In this document: positions 51,166-62,150 of the stretch, in pieces
How the letters are laid out: the number at the start of each line of letters is the position of its first letter
How positions within the stretch are numbered: position 1 is the stretch's first letter
Origin: Climacteris rufus
Taxonomy: Eukaryota > Chordata > Aves > Passeriformes > Climacteridae
Direction: 5' to 3'
DNA length: 64,000 bases
Assembly (NCBI GenBank): GCA_013398175.1
Contig: VZRZ01008717.1
Span: forward strand, 471,486 to 535,485
Made by a program: the position numbers and the translations under genes
Notes under the pieces: model-generated
The model's database searches: none
Seen by the model: the letters and a program-made list of their open reading frames with translations, nothing else
Told to the model about the DNA's origin: nothing

Positions 51166-52239
51166 ATCTTTTAGAGACATGAAAGGAAATTTCACAAATG
51201 TTCTTATTTTATTTCATGAAAATAGATAGTGACACTGGTATCTGGAAAGGTTTCGCTCAGCTTGGGCTGCACAGTTAGATTTTAATGTGATCTTAGATTT
51301 CTCACTGTGGGGAGACACACATGTGGATGTGCTAATCTGTCCCCTCTGTGCTTTGCACTGGGGTCTGCAGCAACATGAAGAAGCAAACAGTGTGTGAACC
51401 CAGCTCTGGTGTGATTTATACAACACCAGAAGGGTTCAGGGCGGGGAAGCATTTCATTCCTCCCCGGTGGTGCAGGCTGGATTTCTTTTCACAAGTCTGT
51501 TCTCTGATATTTTGCCTGTTCTGCTTTGAAATGAGTTAAGTGATTAGGCCTCTGTGGCTTTCTTATTGGAAGATTCTTCCATGGTTTTATTTGATCTCCT
51601 GTTCCAGACTAAACATTTCCTTTCTCATTTCCCTGCCCACCTCTCCCACTATTTCTACATAAATAATCTCTCTTTATCCCTAGTGTTTCATTTGCAGGGA
51701 TTCATGTAATAAGCACAGCTTTATGCTGGGTTTCCTTGAAAGCTGAACACTGGCCTAATTTCCATCTTCCCTAAGTGATTTGCAGAGCAGAGGGAGATTG
51801 AAGCTGTGTCCTAAATGTTTGTCCAAATTTGACCTCCTTACCTTTATTTGCAGGGACTTGTGATTGCTGTGGGAATCAGTGACAGCTTTGGCCACTCAGC
51901 AGATTTGAAAAATCACATCACTTGTTTGGGGACCCAGAAGTGAGTGACCTGAGCAGATTTTGGAATGGTGGTGGGAAATACTGGCTTGACCTTGAGCTGC
52001 CTGTGCCCTGAGCACATCTCCATGAAGGAGAGTCACTGTGTTAAAGTTAAGGTAGGAAGAGGCCAAGCAACTGGGCAAGCACCACAACCCCTCTTGTTGG
52101 CCAAATCAGGGGGTTTTCGGCCCAATATCCTCTCATTTGCAGTGTCTAGCAAGAGAAAGCAGCAGAAAAAGACATACAACATCCATCCAGCCTGAAAGGA
52201 GATTGTAGCCAGGTGGGATTTGGCATCTTCTCCCAGGCA

Positions 52240-52490
52240 ACCAGCAACAGGAAAAGACAGAACATGCCAGGGTAGATTCATGTTGGACATCAGGAAGAAT
52301 TTTGTCACTGGAAGGGCTGTCAAATTTTGGAACAGGCTGCCCAGGAAGGTGGTGGATTCACCATTCCTGGAAGTGTTCAGGAAATGCTTGGACATGGCAC
52401 TGAGTTCTTTAGTTGAGAAGGTGATGGTTGGTCAAATGTTGGACTCAATGATCCCGGAGGTCCTTTCCAACCTTAGTAATTATACAATTC
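52240..52490 (+). repeat. CR1-family LINE fragment, other subfamily
   Basis: Plus-strand copy of the second subfamily: AGGGTAGATTCATGTTGGAC, TTTGGAACAGGCTGCCCAGG, TTGGTCAAATGTTGGACTCA and GGTCCTTTCCAACCTTAGTA. Confidence 0.85.
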
Positions 52491-52849
52491 AGCAGCTTGC
52501 AGACCAGAGAGCTTCTGAGCAAGATCTGCTGGGTTTGCATCTATTGTCATTTGGTGGGTTTGTATTTCATGCACTTCCCCAGTTACATTTTATATTCATG
52601 GAAACTTTGATGCCTTCTCATGCTGTGAAAGCATCACACCATTTGACAGTGTTCTGTGTCTGTAAATTACATCCTTCGTTGATTTTGCACCTGTCTCCCT
52701 CTGGTTTCATTTGACACCCCTCAATTCCAATATTGGAAAAGTCAAGGAGCAGCCAGTCCCTGGCTACCTTGTCCCAGCAGCTCATGAACTTTTAATGCAT
52801 GTTTGTAATTTCTCTCCCCTTATCCATCTCCTTTCCATGAAGGAGAGTC

Positions 52850-53128
52850 AAGAATCATGGAATTATTTGGTTTGCAAGGGACTTAAAGATCACCTCGTTC
52901 CCACCACCCTGTCTTGTTCAGGGACACCTTCCACTAGATCAGGTTGCTCAAAGCCCCATCCTAACTGGCCTTGACTTTTCCAGGGATGAAACATCCACAG
53001 CTTCTCTGGAAAACATGTTCCAGGGCCTCACCACCCTCACAGTAAAGAATTCCTAATAGCTAATCTAAATCTACTCTCTTTCAGCTTAAAGCCATTCCCC
53101 CTCGTCCTATCACTACATGTCCTTACAA
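52850..53128 (-). repeat. CR1 LINE fragment
   Basis: Reverse-complement CR1: AATCATGGAATTATTTGGTT, GGGACACCTTCCACTAGATC, CAGGTTGCTCAAAGCCCCAT and CCCCCTCGTCCTATCACTAC. Confidence 0.9.
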
Positions 53129-55119
53129 AGAATGATTTTGCTTTTTAGGGAACTTGGGACATCAGTTTCAATGTTAATGTGCACAGTCTGCAAAACAGCA
53201 AAGTGTTACACGGGATTTGTCTTGGAAAGGGCAGAGAAAGAACCACTGGAGCAACTCACTTGTGCTGCTGTAGACTTTCATCACATGGGACACAAGGAGG
53301 GGACATCCTCCTGAAAGATATTTCTCCTTTCTTCCACAGAAGTCACAAAGAGAATGTACAACTTTCCAGGGAACGATCACTGGTTGGTATAATAGAGGGC
53401 TGTCTTCAGAACAGCCCCTTCTGGACTTGCTCTTTTCCAGCATAGTAGAAAGGAGAGTGATAAAGGAGCAGCTCCCTCACTTACCCCATTTTACAACAAA
53501 TTTAAGATTCAGATGGTATAAGCCAATCTCACTCTTAACCTCCCTTCAGTATCCTTCCCCCCATTTGCATAAGAAATGACTTTTTTCCCACTCATTTGCT
53601 AATTGAGATGATTCAGATGCCATCATATAAATTCCACTTACAAATATTCCCAGTGGTAGCACGCAGAACTGTGGTGGGGGTTTTTGCAGTCTGCACATGT
53701 TTTTCAGACACAAAATGCCCTGACCTACCAAGCTGGAATAAACTGCCAACAAGATGTGTCTTCAGCTGGGGTCAGTGAGAGGCTAAATCCAAAAAAGCAA
53801 AATTGGAGATGGATGTAGATTGTCAGCAAAGACCCTTTTGCTGTGGTCTATTGATTGATTCATGTTGATTCCTTAGTTTTTGCTGTTGTCACTGTCATCT
53901 AATTTAAGGAATTGCTGTTAAATTAAAAGGCAGGATTGACTGACTGGCATCTGAGACACATTGCAGCTGTCAGCTGCAAAGATAAACTCTGGATCCGGAT
54001 GCAAATCTTCCCAAAGATCAAGGGTGTTTGGACGAGGTGTATAAGTGGAGCTCTCTTAGTTAATTTGTAGTAGGGAGAACATATTCTTTTGGCATCTCTG
54101 CTTAAGATTCAGAACAAGAAATGCCAAATATGAGCCTGCTGGTTGATGTCAACCATCTTGGAATTTTCTCCATTTAACTGGAGAATTAGAATGCATTGGG
54201 TCAGCCTTGCATGAAAAGTAATTTGTTTTAGTCCATGATCATGACAAGAACTGACTGAGGAGGATCAAAAAACTCCTTAAAAACTGGATTAAAGGCCTCC
54301 CTGAATGACGGGAACTCAAATCTGCCACGAGCCCCAGGCGCAACAGCCACCTTGGTAAAATATTCCAGGAGCTTGGGCTGTTCTCCAGAAACAAAAAATC
54401 CAAGTTAAACCTTGCTGTGTGATCAAGGTGACAGCTGCTGGTTGTGATGGGAACCTCTGGAGCTGGAGGCATGAACCACAGACACTCCAGTTTAAGGGAA
54501 TAAAGGGCAAAGTGAGAGAACTCCGTGGTTCTACGAGGTCGCAGCTGAGAAAAACTCCGCTAAGTGGGAACGGGTTGGGTGTGTGACCTTCAGAGGAGTC
54601 AGTGCCTTTGAAAAGCAAAATCCTTTATAGAACAGTTGCAGCAGCCTCATTATTTCTGGATTAAGGACAGATGGCAACTCAACCCGCATCGATCAGCAGG
54701 TGCAGCAGTTTGCTGAGAGCTCGTGAAACGGGACTCCAGGGGTAAAAGGGACTGTCTGCAGAGGGTCCCATTAACTTCAGAGTGAGTCTGCACTGCATTT
54801 CATGTGGATTCCTCATTTCCCAGTGTCAGAAAAATATCCAGCCTCATGTTCGAAATGGGTAAAGGGGCAGAGCAAGGAATTGTGTGGTGGGCAAGTGGGG
54901 ATGAACATTTCACAGATGGTGAGGAGTCCGTGGGGGCTGTGTCAGCTCAACAAGTGGAGACTGAGTGAGGAACTGAGGGATGGGGCAGCTGTGCAGCCTC
55001 CGCAGGGGCCATGCTGCACTCGTGTCCCTCCTGCAGCATCTGCATTGGGCTAAAAGCATCTGTGTGATGCCACAGCCATTGCACAGCCATCCCACAGCCA
55101 CTGTGGATCATTCGCTTCA

Positions 55120-55530
55120 CTGAATCATGGAATCATTAATGTTGGAAAAGACCTCTAAGATCACCAAGTCCAACCACCTATGTGGCACCACCACCATGTT
55201 CACCATTAAACCATGTCCTCATGTGCCACATCCACAAGTATTTTAAAAACTTCCAGGGATGGTAACTCTACCACTTCCCTGAGCAGGCTGTTCCAATGCT
55301 TGACAACGTTTTCTGTGAAGAAATTTTTCCAAATATATAATCTAAAACTCCCCCTGGCACCTCTTGAGGCCATTTCATATCGTCACTTGTTACCTTGGAG
55401 AAGAGACTGACACCCACCTCACTACAAGCTCCTGTCAGGGAGTTGCAGGGAGTGATATGTTCCCCCCAGCCTCCTTTTCTCCAGGCTGAGCTCCCCCAGC
55501 TCCCTCAGCCACTCCTTTCCAGAACCCAGA
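55120..55530 (-). repeat. CR1-family LINE fragment, other subfamily
   Basis: Reverse-complement copy of about 410 bases: AATCATGGAATCATTAATGT, TGGAAAAGACCTCTAAGATC, TGTTCCAATGCTTGACAACG and CCTTGGAGAAGAGACTGACA, then CTCCAGGCTGAGCTCCCCCA. Confidence 0.88.
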
Positions 55531-56051
55531 TGCAGCAGTGGGCAGAAGAACCCAGTGTTTTACTCTTGGCACAGCATTTTCCCCCCTGAAAGGTGAGATG
55601 GGAATAACTTCATGTAATAGACCCTTAACCACTTGTTTACAGCTCCACTAAAAAAGACAAATCACTTGAAGCAGTGAAGGACTAGACCCAGGAAAAAGAA
55701 GGGGGATTTCAAAAGGTTTATCTGACAGCCAATAAACAAGATAAATAACATGCAGCATTTAATTTGTCAGGACCATGGTACAACCTGATGATAAAAAAGG
55801 ACTGGTCCATAAAGTGGGGAATACCTCTGCCTTGGCTGTAAATGCCTGTGTTGATTTACTAAGTGCCCTGGTACTTCTTCAGCTTCTCTTTAGTACTCAT
55901 AAATGGAATGGAAACTGAGGAACAAGGTGAGAAAGGAAGTTATCCCAACCTCATAAACAGATCTAATTCCAGTTAAGGATTTGAGATCATGACAGTTTTT
56001 ATCTCATTTTGACTGGTTCTCCCATTGCTGAGAATAAGCAGAGTAAGAGTT

Positions 56052-56590
56052 ACCCCCTCTGCTCTGCCCTGGTGAGACCCCCCCTGCAGAGCTGCACCCA
56101 ACTCTGGTGCCCCCAGTACAGGAAGGACATGTTGGAGTGAGGAGGCACCAAGATGATGAGAGGGATGGAGCAGCTCTGCTGTGAGGAAAGGCTGAGAGAA
56201 TTGGGATTGTTCAGCCTGGAGAAGGTTTTGATGTGACCTAATTGTGACATTTCCTGAAGGGAGCCTGCGAGAAACATGGGGAGAGACAATTTACAAAGGC
56301 GTGGAGTGACAGGGCAAGGATCAATGGTTTCAAACTGACAGAAAGTAGGTTTCGATTGGATTTTAGGGAGAAATTCTTCCCTGGGAGGGTGGTGAGGCCC
56401 TGGCACAAAGTGCCCAGAGAAACTGTGGCTGCCCCATCCCTGGAAGTGTCCAAGGCCAGGCTGGAAGGGGCTTGGAGCAACCTGGGATAGTGGGAGGTGT
56501 CCCTGCCCATGGCAGGGGGTTGGAATGAGATGATCTTGAAGGTCCCTTCCAGCCCAGACCATTCCATAATTTAATGGTTCTATGATTTAA
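56052..56590 (+). repeat. CR1 LINE, long plus-strand copy
   Basis: About 540 bases of CR1. It starts at CTCTGCTCTGCCCTGGTGAG, passes CCCAACTCTGGTGCCCCCAG and GGCTGAGAGAATTGGGATTG, and then the common 3' region (TCCCTGGGAGGGTGGTGAGG). It ends with a decayed tail, CCATAATTTAATGGTTCTAT. Only the end of the ORF region is left, so it is inactive. Confidence 0.92.
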
Positions 56591-57546
56591 GAAATCAAAC
56601 ACTGGCATCTTCATTAGCCCTCACTCTTTCCTGCAGTGAGACCAGGCAGCATCTATTTCTATATATATTTTAGGGGATCGATGTCATGCTAGGTTATATC
56701 CTGAAATGCAGAACTGTTTGAAAAACTCCTCATCAAACTGGGAACACTATGACAACCAAATATAAATATAAAATAACTTCCAAAGACACTGGAGCAATTA
56801 TGCATTTTGTCTCAAGGAAAAGCATCCCAAATAAATCACAATTCAAGCCAAGGCTTGTGTGGAGCTGCTTTCTCTATTTCCCTAGCCCCACTCCTAATCT
56901 GCCAGGGAGTGAGAGTAAAGAAAGACATCCTGAAAAGGGCAAGCATGGAGTTGATTAACTCATAAACGTGTCTGGTTACAGATATCCTATTGATCAGCTC
57001 TAGCCAGGCATTGGGATACCTCCTGTTATGCCAATGGCCTCCCTTGCAAATGAAACACAATCTGTCTGCCATCAGGAAATAGGAGAGACAAGCCCATATT
57101 CCCATGTTGTTTAGAAAAGGAACCAGCACAGAAAGTGACTTCTGGGGGAAAGACAGGCTTCTTGAGGGTCAAATATTTGTTGTGTGTCAATAACAACTCC
57201 ATCTTCCAGGCTGCTGCCAGGATCTCTGGGCACTTTGCTGACAAGTTCACTGCCCCCCATTTCCATCCTGCTCCATTTTTCGATGTTATTCTCATTATTA
57301 AGTGTCTGAGCAGCTTCCATGACCATCAGTAGTGGGAATGTTGCTGAGTCTGTGTTTATTTTCACTCTGTCTTGGAGAGCAAAGTTAAAACACAGACAGG
57401 CCAGCAGTACTAGAGTATGAACTCGTGGCTTTTTGCTGTGGAGGTGTTCGAGTATTTGCCCATCCCTGTGCAAGGGGATGCTGATAATGTCCCTATATTC
57501 TGCTCTGGCATCTAGTTGGGCTTGTTTTCCAGAGAGGTCTGGTGTC

Positions 57547-57728
57547 CTCTCTGGGGTGTGTAGGGACCATCAGAGCTCGGAGCTCACAGTACAGCCACAA
57601 TTTTCTCATAAACAGAAATTCAGCAAGGCTGAGTCANCTCTCTGGAGTGTGTAGGGACCATCAGAGCTCGGAGCTCACAGTACAGCCACAATTTTCTCAT
57701 AAACAGAAATTCAGCAAGGCTGAGTCAG
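57547..57728. repeat. 91-base tandem duplication split by one N
   Basis: Two copies with period 91 (57547-57637 and 57638-57728) differ at only one visible base (57555 G, 57646 A). The sole ambiguous base of the window, N at 57637, falls at the last position of copy one, where copy two has G. This is either a real tandem duplication or an assembly join. Confidence 0.95.
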
Positions 57729-58899
57729 CTGAAGTGGATCATCTGCATCTCTGAATTCTCTGAACGTTGGCAAAGGGCAAAAAAGAAGGGCTTTATTTCA
57801 TTTTTATTTCTAAAACAAGAGTTTTCCCAGTGTTTCCTGTCTTCAAAATTAGCTTGTTATCCTTAGCCATGCCTGAGGACAGCACACAGCTGAATTTCCT
57901 GGACCTGAAACATCTCCAAGGGCAGCTGTGGGTAATGAGAGAATTCACAGCAGGAAGAGCAGCCATGTGAATGTGGCCACCTCTGGGCTGAAGGGCCACC
58001 TCTGCTCCTCCCCATGAGGTAGACAAACGACAGAGCAGAACAGTCAAGCCAAGGCTTGTTTCAGCAGATTTTAGATTGCTGCATGCGGCCAATGAGGAGT
58101 GAACTGACCACTGAGGGATGTGACAGCTTATCCATCACCTGAAAGCCTTGCATAATCCCCTGCTGTCTTTTTACAACCCCAAATCCAGCCTTGTTGAGCT
58201 CCCTGCAGGCGTTTGGATGGTGGGAGGTGAGCCAGATTCAGATGGTCTTCACAGTCCATCCTGCCACCAACATTTATGGACATTCCACCAGGGCCAATTG
58301 TTCTTGGCAGCAGGCTGGAAAGACACAGGGTGGATGAGGCTGCAGAGGCTCAGAATTTCCCTTCTTAAGCAGCAGGATCATCCCTGCAGCCAGGGGGCTG
58401 GGGGGGTCCATCAGTTTCCAGGGTTGTAGCTGGTGGCACAAAGGTAAAGCTGAGTGTTGCTGACACCAGCATTGAGCATGGCTGGGAGGGGACCCAAAAA
58501 TGCACCTCATCACAGCTGCTCACAGAACCCATGGGTTCTGCAAAGGGTTCTGGAGGAGAATATTATTCCCATGTTATTCCCCCACCAAAGCTGTCCTTGA
58601 GAGCAGTGCCTCTCTGTGGCTGGTGGGGTCTGCAGTGTGGGGAAAGGAAGTGTCTTTTTTGGGGGAATACAAGTGGTAGAATCCCCAGCCTTATCCCTGC
58701 TCATCTCCCTTGCCTTCACATCATGTGTTTTCGTGGTGGCAGAAGGAGGAGACAACCTCACTGATGGTGGATTTGTACCTTGAAGTGTTTTTTGCTTGTG
58801 TCTTCTGGGGTTACAAGCCAACACTTCACAAAATGGGCAGAGGGTCTTGTCAGAGGGGAGCTCTTTGCCACAGTAAGCACAGGAAGAGCCAGACTAGTT

Positions 58900-59046
58900 A
58901 GAATCATGGAATCATAGAATATCCTGAGTTGGAAGGGACCCACAAGGAACATTGGAGTCCCACTCCTGGCTCTGCACAGGACAGCCCCAAGAATCCCACC
59001 ATGTGCCTGAGGGTGTTTTCCAAATGCTTCTTGAACTCTGGAAACA
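58900..59046 (-). repeat. CR1-family LINE fragment near the thrombospondin-repeat exon
   Basis: Reverse-complement copy with AATCATGGAATCATAGAATA, TCCTGAGTTGGAAGGGACCC, CTGGCTCTGCACAGGACAGC and TGCTTCTTGAACTCTGG. This is a third CR1-type consensus. It ends about 220 bases before the exon at 59269. Confidence 0.8.
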
Positions 59047-59268
59047 GGATTAGGGAAATGAATGAGGAGAAGTCAATGGAAAGGCAATGCTTCTCCCTTC
59101 CCTTTCCATCTCATGACTTTCTGGGCTACCCTGTGATGCCCAGTCCCACCACTTTTAAAGACAGCCCAGTTTCAGCTCCTGGCAGCTGGTACACAGCAGA
59201 GTCTGCCTCGGCTTCCTGGGTGCTGGGCTCTCGCTGAAGCTGACGGGGCTTTTCTGGATTTTGCCCAG

Positions 59269-59427
59269 GTGGTTGGAACTCGTGGTCGGCTTGGGGCGAC
59301 TGCACCAAGGACTGCGGGGGCGGCCTGCAGACCCGCATGCGCTCCTGCAAGCCCCTTCCCAACGAGGGCCTGGCCTGCGAGGGAGTCCTGGAGGAAGGAC
59401 GGCTGTGCAATAGGAAGGCTTGCAATA
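59269..59427 (+). CDS. ADGRB1: ADGRB1 (BAI1) coding exon: first thrombospondin type 1 repeat
   Basis: This symmetric phase 1-1 exon is 159 bases long and encodes one thrombospondin type 1 repeat, continuing the residue numbering at 250-303. The acceptor is ttttgcccag at 59268 and the donor is GTAAGT at 59428. Joining the last G of the upstream exon to GT here makes Gly250, followed by GWNSWSAWGDC. The stretched W-x-x-W-x-x-W motif (Trp 252, 255, 258) is the usual C-mannosylation and Trp-ladder site. The six cysteines are 261, 265, 276, 286, 296 and 301, and the GGGLQTRMRSC strand is typical. EGVLEEGRLCNRKAC closely resembles the first repeat of mammalian ADGRB1. This extra repeat separates ADGRB1 (five repeats) from ADGRB2 and ADGRB3 (four). 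The loop is CTKDC, so the Ser/Thr needed for O-fucosylation before the second cysteine is absent. Thrombospondin repeats of this receptor bind phosphatidylserine and are released in vasculostatin fragments. Confidence 0.93.
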
Positions 59428-62133
59428 GTAAGTGGAGGCATGTTCCCTTGCACGCGCGGGGCCGGGGCGGCCTTCCTGGGTGGAGGAGGTTGGCCTCACC
59501 CCCACAAAATAATGCAGGGTGCTCCAGAGGCTGGGAAAGCTGCCCAGGGGTTGTGTTGGAGCAGCAAGCCCAGGGGAGGAGCGTGTGGATTTGGTTGTGC
59601 ATGGCCCTGCCCGTCCCTGCCTGCCTCGCATGCACACGCGCACATGCTGGCACACATCCTCCTACACCTTCCAGACCTTCAGCCCAAAGAATAGGGGATA
59701 ACCTATAGGAATCTATAAGCAGGCTCGTGGTAAACCTGCTGCATCCTTAAAAGCATTTTTTTCCACTTGGAGCCTCCCTCCCAAATAATTAAAGCTTGCA
59801 GCTGAGAGAGTTGTTAATCTTGCTTCTTCTTGGTTTAGTTCAAGAGCAGCGACCTTGCCCCTTTCTTTCACAAATGAATGCCTTCAGTGTTAAGATGTGG
59901 AGAAAGATCTCTGTTAGACAGGGATTGAGTTAGGCAAAGGCTTCAGTAGATGCTCCACTTTCCTCCTCTAATGCATCCTCTTTCCAGGTGCTCTTCTCCA
60001 GAGAACAGGGGACAGAGTGTCCACACAGTCAGCTATTGATGGGTCAGGCTGGTGAACCTCCAGCACTTTCATCCCCCGTTCTTCTTTTGCTTTAGCTGAG
60101 TTGAGAGGGGATGAAGATGGAAAACCAACTGCAGACTCAGCTCAGCTCAACAAGTGCAAGTGAATGGCTGATTATAATTACTCCCTTCTTTTTATTTCAC
60201 ATTCAGAGTAGAGAATGTTTGAATAACTCCTCTGACTAGTCAAATAACTAAGGAAAGTTCAACTGTCTTCAAAGGCTGGGAAGTATCTCCTGATAAAGAG
60301 GAAGCTCAAATAAAGGGACATAAATATATTCCTCTAATAAGGGCTAAAATGATTTCATGCATTTTTTAACATTTTCATAAATTTAAAATATGTTGCAATT
60401 AGGCTTAGGCCTTTTTTTTCTTTCTTTCTTTTAATGAAACCCGGTATATTGAATTCCATCTCCTTGACTCACAGTTGCTGATTTCCCTCTGAGGTTTGCC
60501 CACACCAGGGATATTTAACCCACGTTTCCCATGCTTGCTGGTGACTCTGTAGTCATGACTCAGCTGTGGCTTGAGGTAGGGAGAGTAGGAGTGCAAGGAC
60601 CTGGAAGCTGGTCCTGAAAGAAAGTCCAGCTGTGGGACTTGGGTGTGCCTGAGTGGAGATGGAGAAGGTCCATGCTGGTCTTGGTGTGTGTGAAGGAAGA
60701 AGAGATGGAACTGGGAGTGGGAGAGTGGGATCTACAGGGATGGTCATTCTTTGAACATGGGAACAGGCAGGACAACAAGAAAAAGACTCCTTAGAATGTC
60801 ATTCCTGTGCTGGATAAACTAGGAGAGACCCTGTTCCACAGATTCTCTTTGCAGGACATCTGTCCCCATCCCTAACCATCTTCCAAGCCCTCCATGGGAC
60901 CGGTTTGATTCCTTTGCAGCCTTCTTGAAGTGATGAGAGAGGGAAAACCCTGTTTTCCAGGGAGAAGACCCTGTTTTGCGGGTCCAGCCTCATGAGCAAG
61001 TAGCAAGGGGTGTAACATCTTCCTTGACCTTCCCCAGGGGGGAAGCTTTGGCTCATCTTCATGATAGATCTCTTGAGATTATGGTGGCAAGGAGTGGGAG
61101 GGTGGACAATGAGGGAGACTGGAGGTCTGGATTGGATTTCCATTGCATGGAGAGCAGCAGTGAAGAATGAATAGGTATTTACTCACTATTCACTAACTCC
61201 CTTTTTCCAGGACACAACATTCAGCAAAGCCAGTCCTAAGTGCAAATAACCTGAAGGGGCTGTTATTCAATAAATTACTTCATCCTCTTCCTGTGCTCTT
61301 TCCATTGCATTCCCAGTCATTTCCTCCTCCAAATTGCGACAAGATTAGTTCAGCTTAGATATTTGGGAAGAAGGAATCTTAAACTATGTGGAAAGCCATT
61401 ATTTGGAAGGAGAGTGGGGCAGCACAAACTGATTTATTCCTTTCAAATAAATAAGTTGATTCTGATTAATTGTCCCATGATCCTCTTTGGAGACAAACTG
61501 CTGAGCCCCATTGCGATGTTTTCATGCTGGAAAGGATTTGGGGGAATATGTGAGCAGTAAATCTTTCCAGAAGACTTGGGCATGCACATCTTGAGGTCTG
61601 TGTCCTACTTCAAGATAAACCTGTATCTCTTCTTATCAAAACTGTGCATTAGGCTCAGAACTCACTTCTCACTGAGTCTGTCCCTTGTTGCCTTTGCCCA
61701 AAGAGATGTACTTTTGACCCAAGAAAGGTTTCTAATATTTTTGCAAGTATCTTTTCCTTCTCTTTGCTTTGATCTGCACCAAAACCTAAGAGGATTTAAA
61801 AGTAGAATAGAAATCCTGCTTTAAGTGTGTCAGTGTTATTTTCATATTGACTTTACTCACAGATTTGTTAGGGATGAGTAGAATGTTCGTTCTTCCCCTG
61901 GAACTGTTATTTTAATAACTGTTCATTATAAGCTACAGTTAAATAGGTTCTAATTATTTTTTTAATTAAAAGGAAAAAATGAAGACAAACTAAAAAATAA
62001 AAAAAAAGGAAAAGAGGAACTGGCCATAAGAACAACTTCATCCTGAATTGTTCAGCATTTCAGTAGCTTATAATAATATCTGACCAGCTCTCCAGGTATG
62101 GTGGAATAGCTGACATCTTAATTTCCTAGTAGC

Positions 62134-62150
62134 AAAAAAAAAAAAAAAAA
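62134..62150. repeat. poly-A run
   Basis: Seventeen consecutive A in an AT-rich region (about 61920-62150). No retrocopy body is recognised upstream. Confidence 0.9.

Larger units (their letters stand above)
18924..59268 (+). other. ADGRB1: ADGRB1 intron between start-codon exon and first thrombospondin-repeat exon
   Basis: The intron is about 40.3 kb, from donor GTGAGT to acceptor ttttgcccag, with phase 1 on both sides. It holds most CR1 copies of the window, several simple repeats and candidate regulatory elements, listed separately. Blocks with no recognised feature include 19267-20307, 21965-23642, 24611-25387, 26706-27841, 29023-30299, 30997-35309, 35513-36693, 39335-41469, 43721-47669, 53129-55119 and 57729-58899. 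I found no further exon with matching phase. The two flanking exons align with adjacent residues of mammalian ADGRB1, so none is required. Confidence 0.85.

Noticed and set aside
52220..52714. 164-residue frame containing RKNFVTGRAVKFWNRLPRKV
   Set aside because: This is the translated CR1 3' region, not a host gene.
59126..59655. two overlapping 166-175 residue minus-strand frames over the thrombospondin-repeat exon
   Set aside because: Shadows of the GC-rich coding exon and flank.
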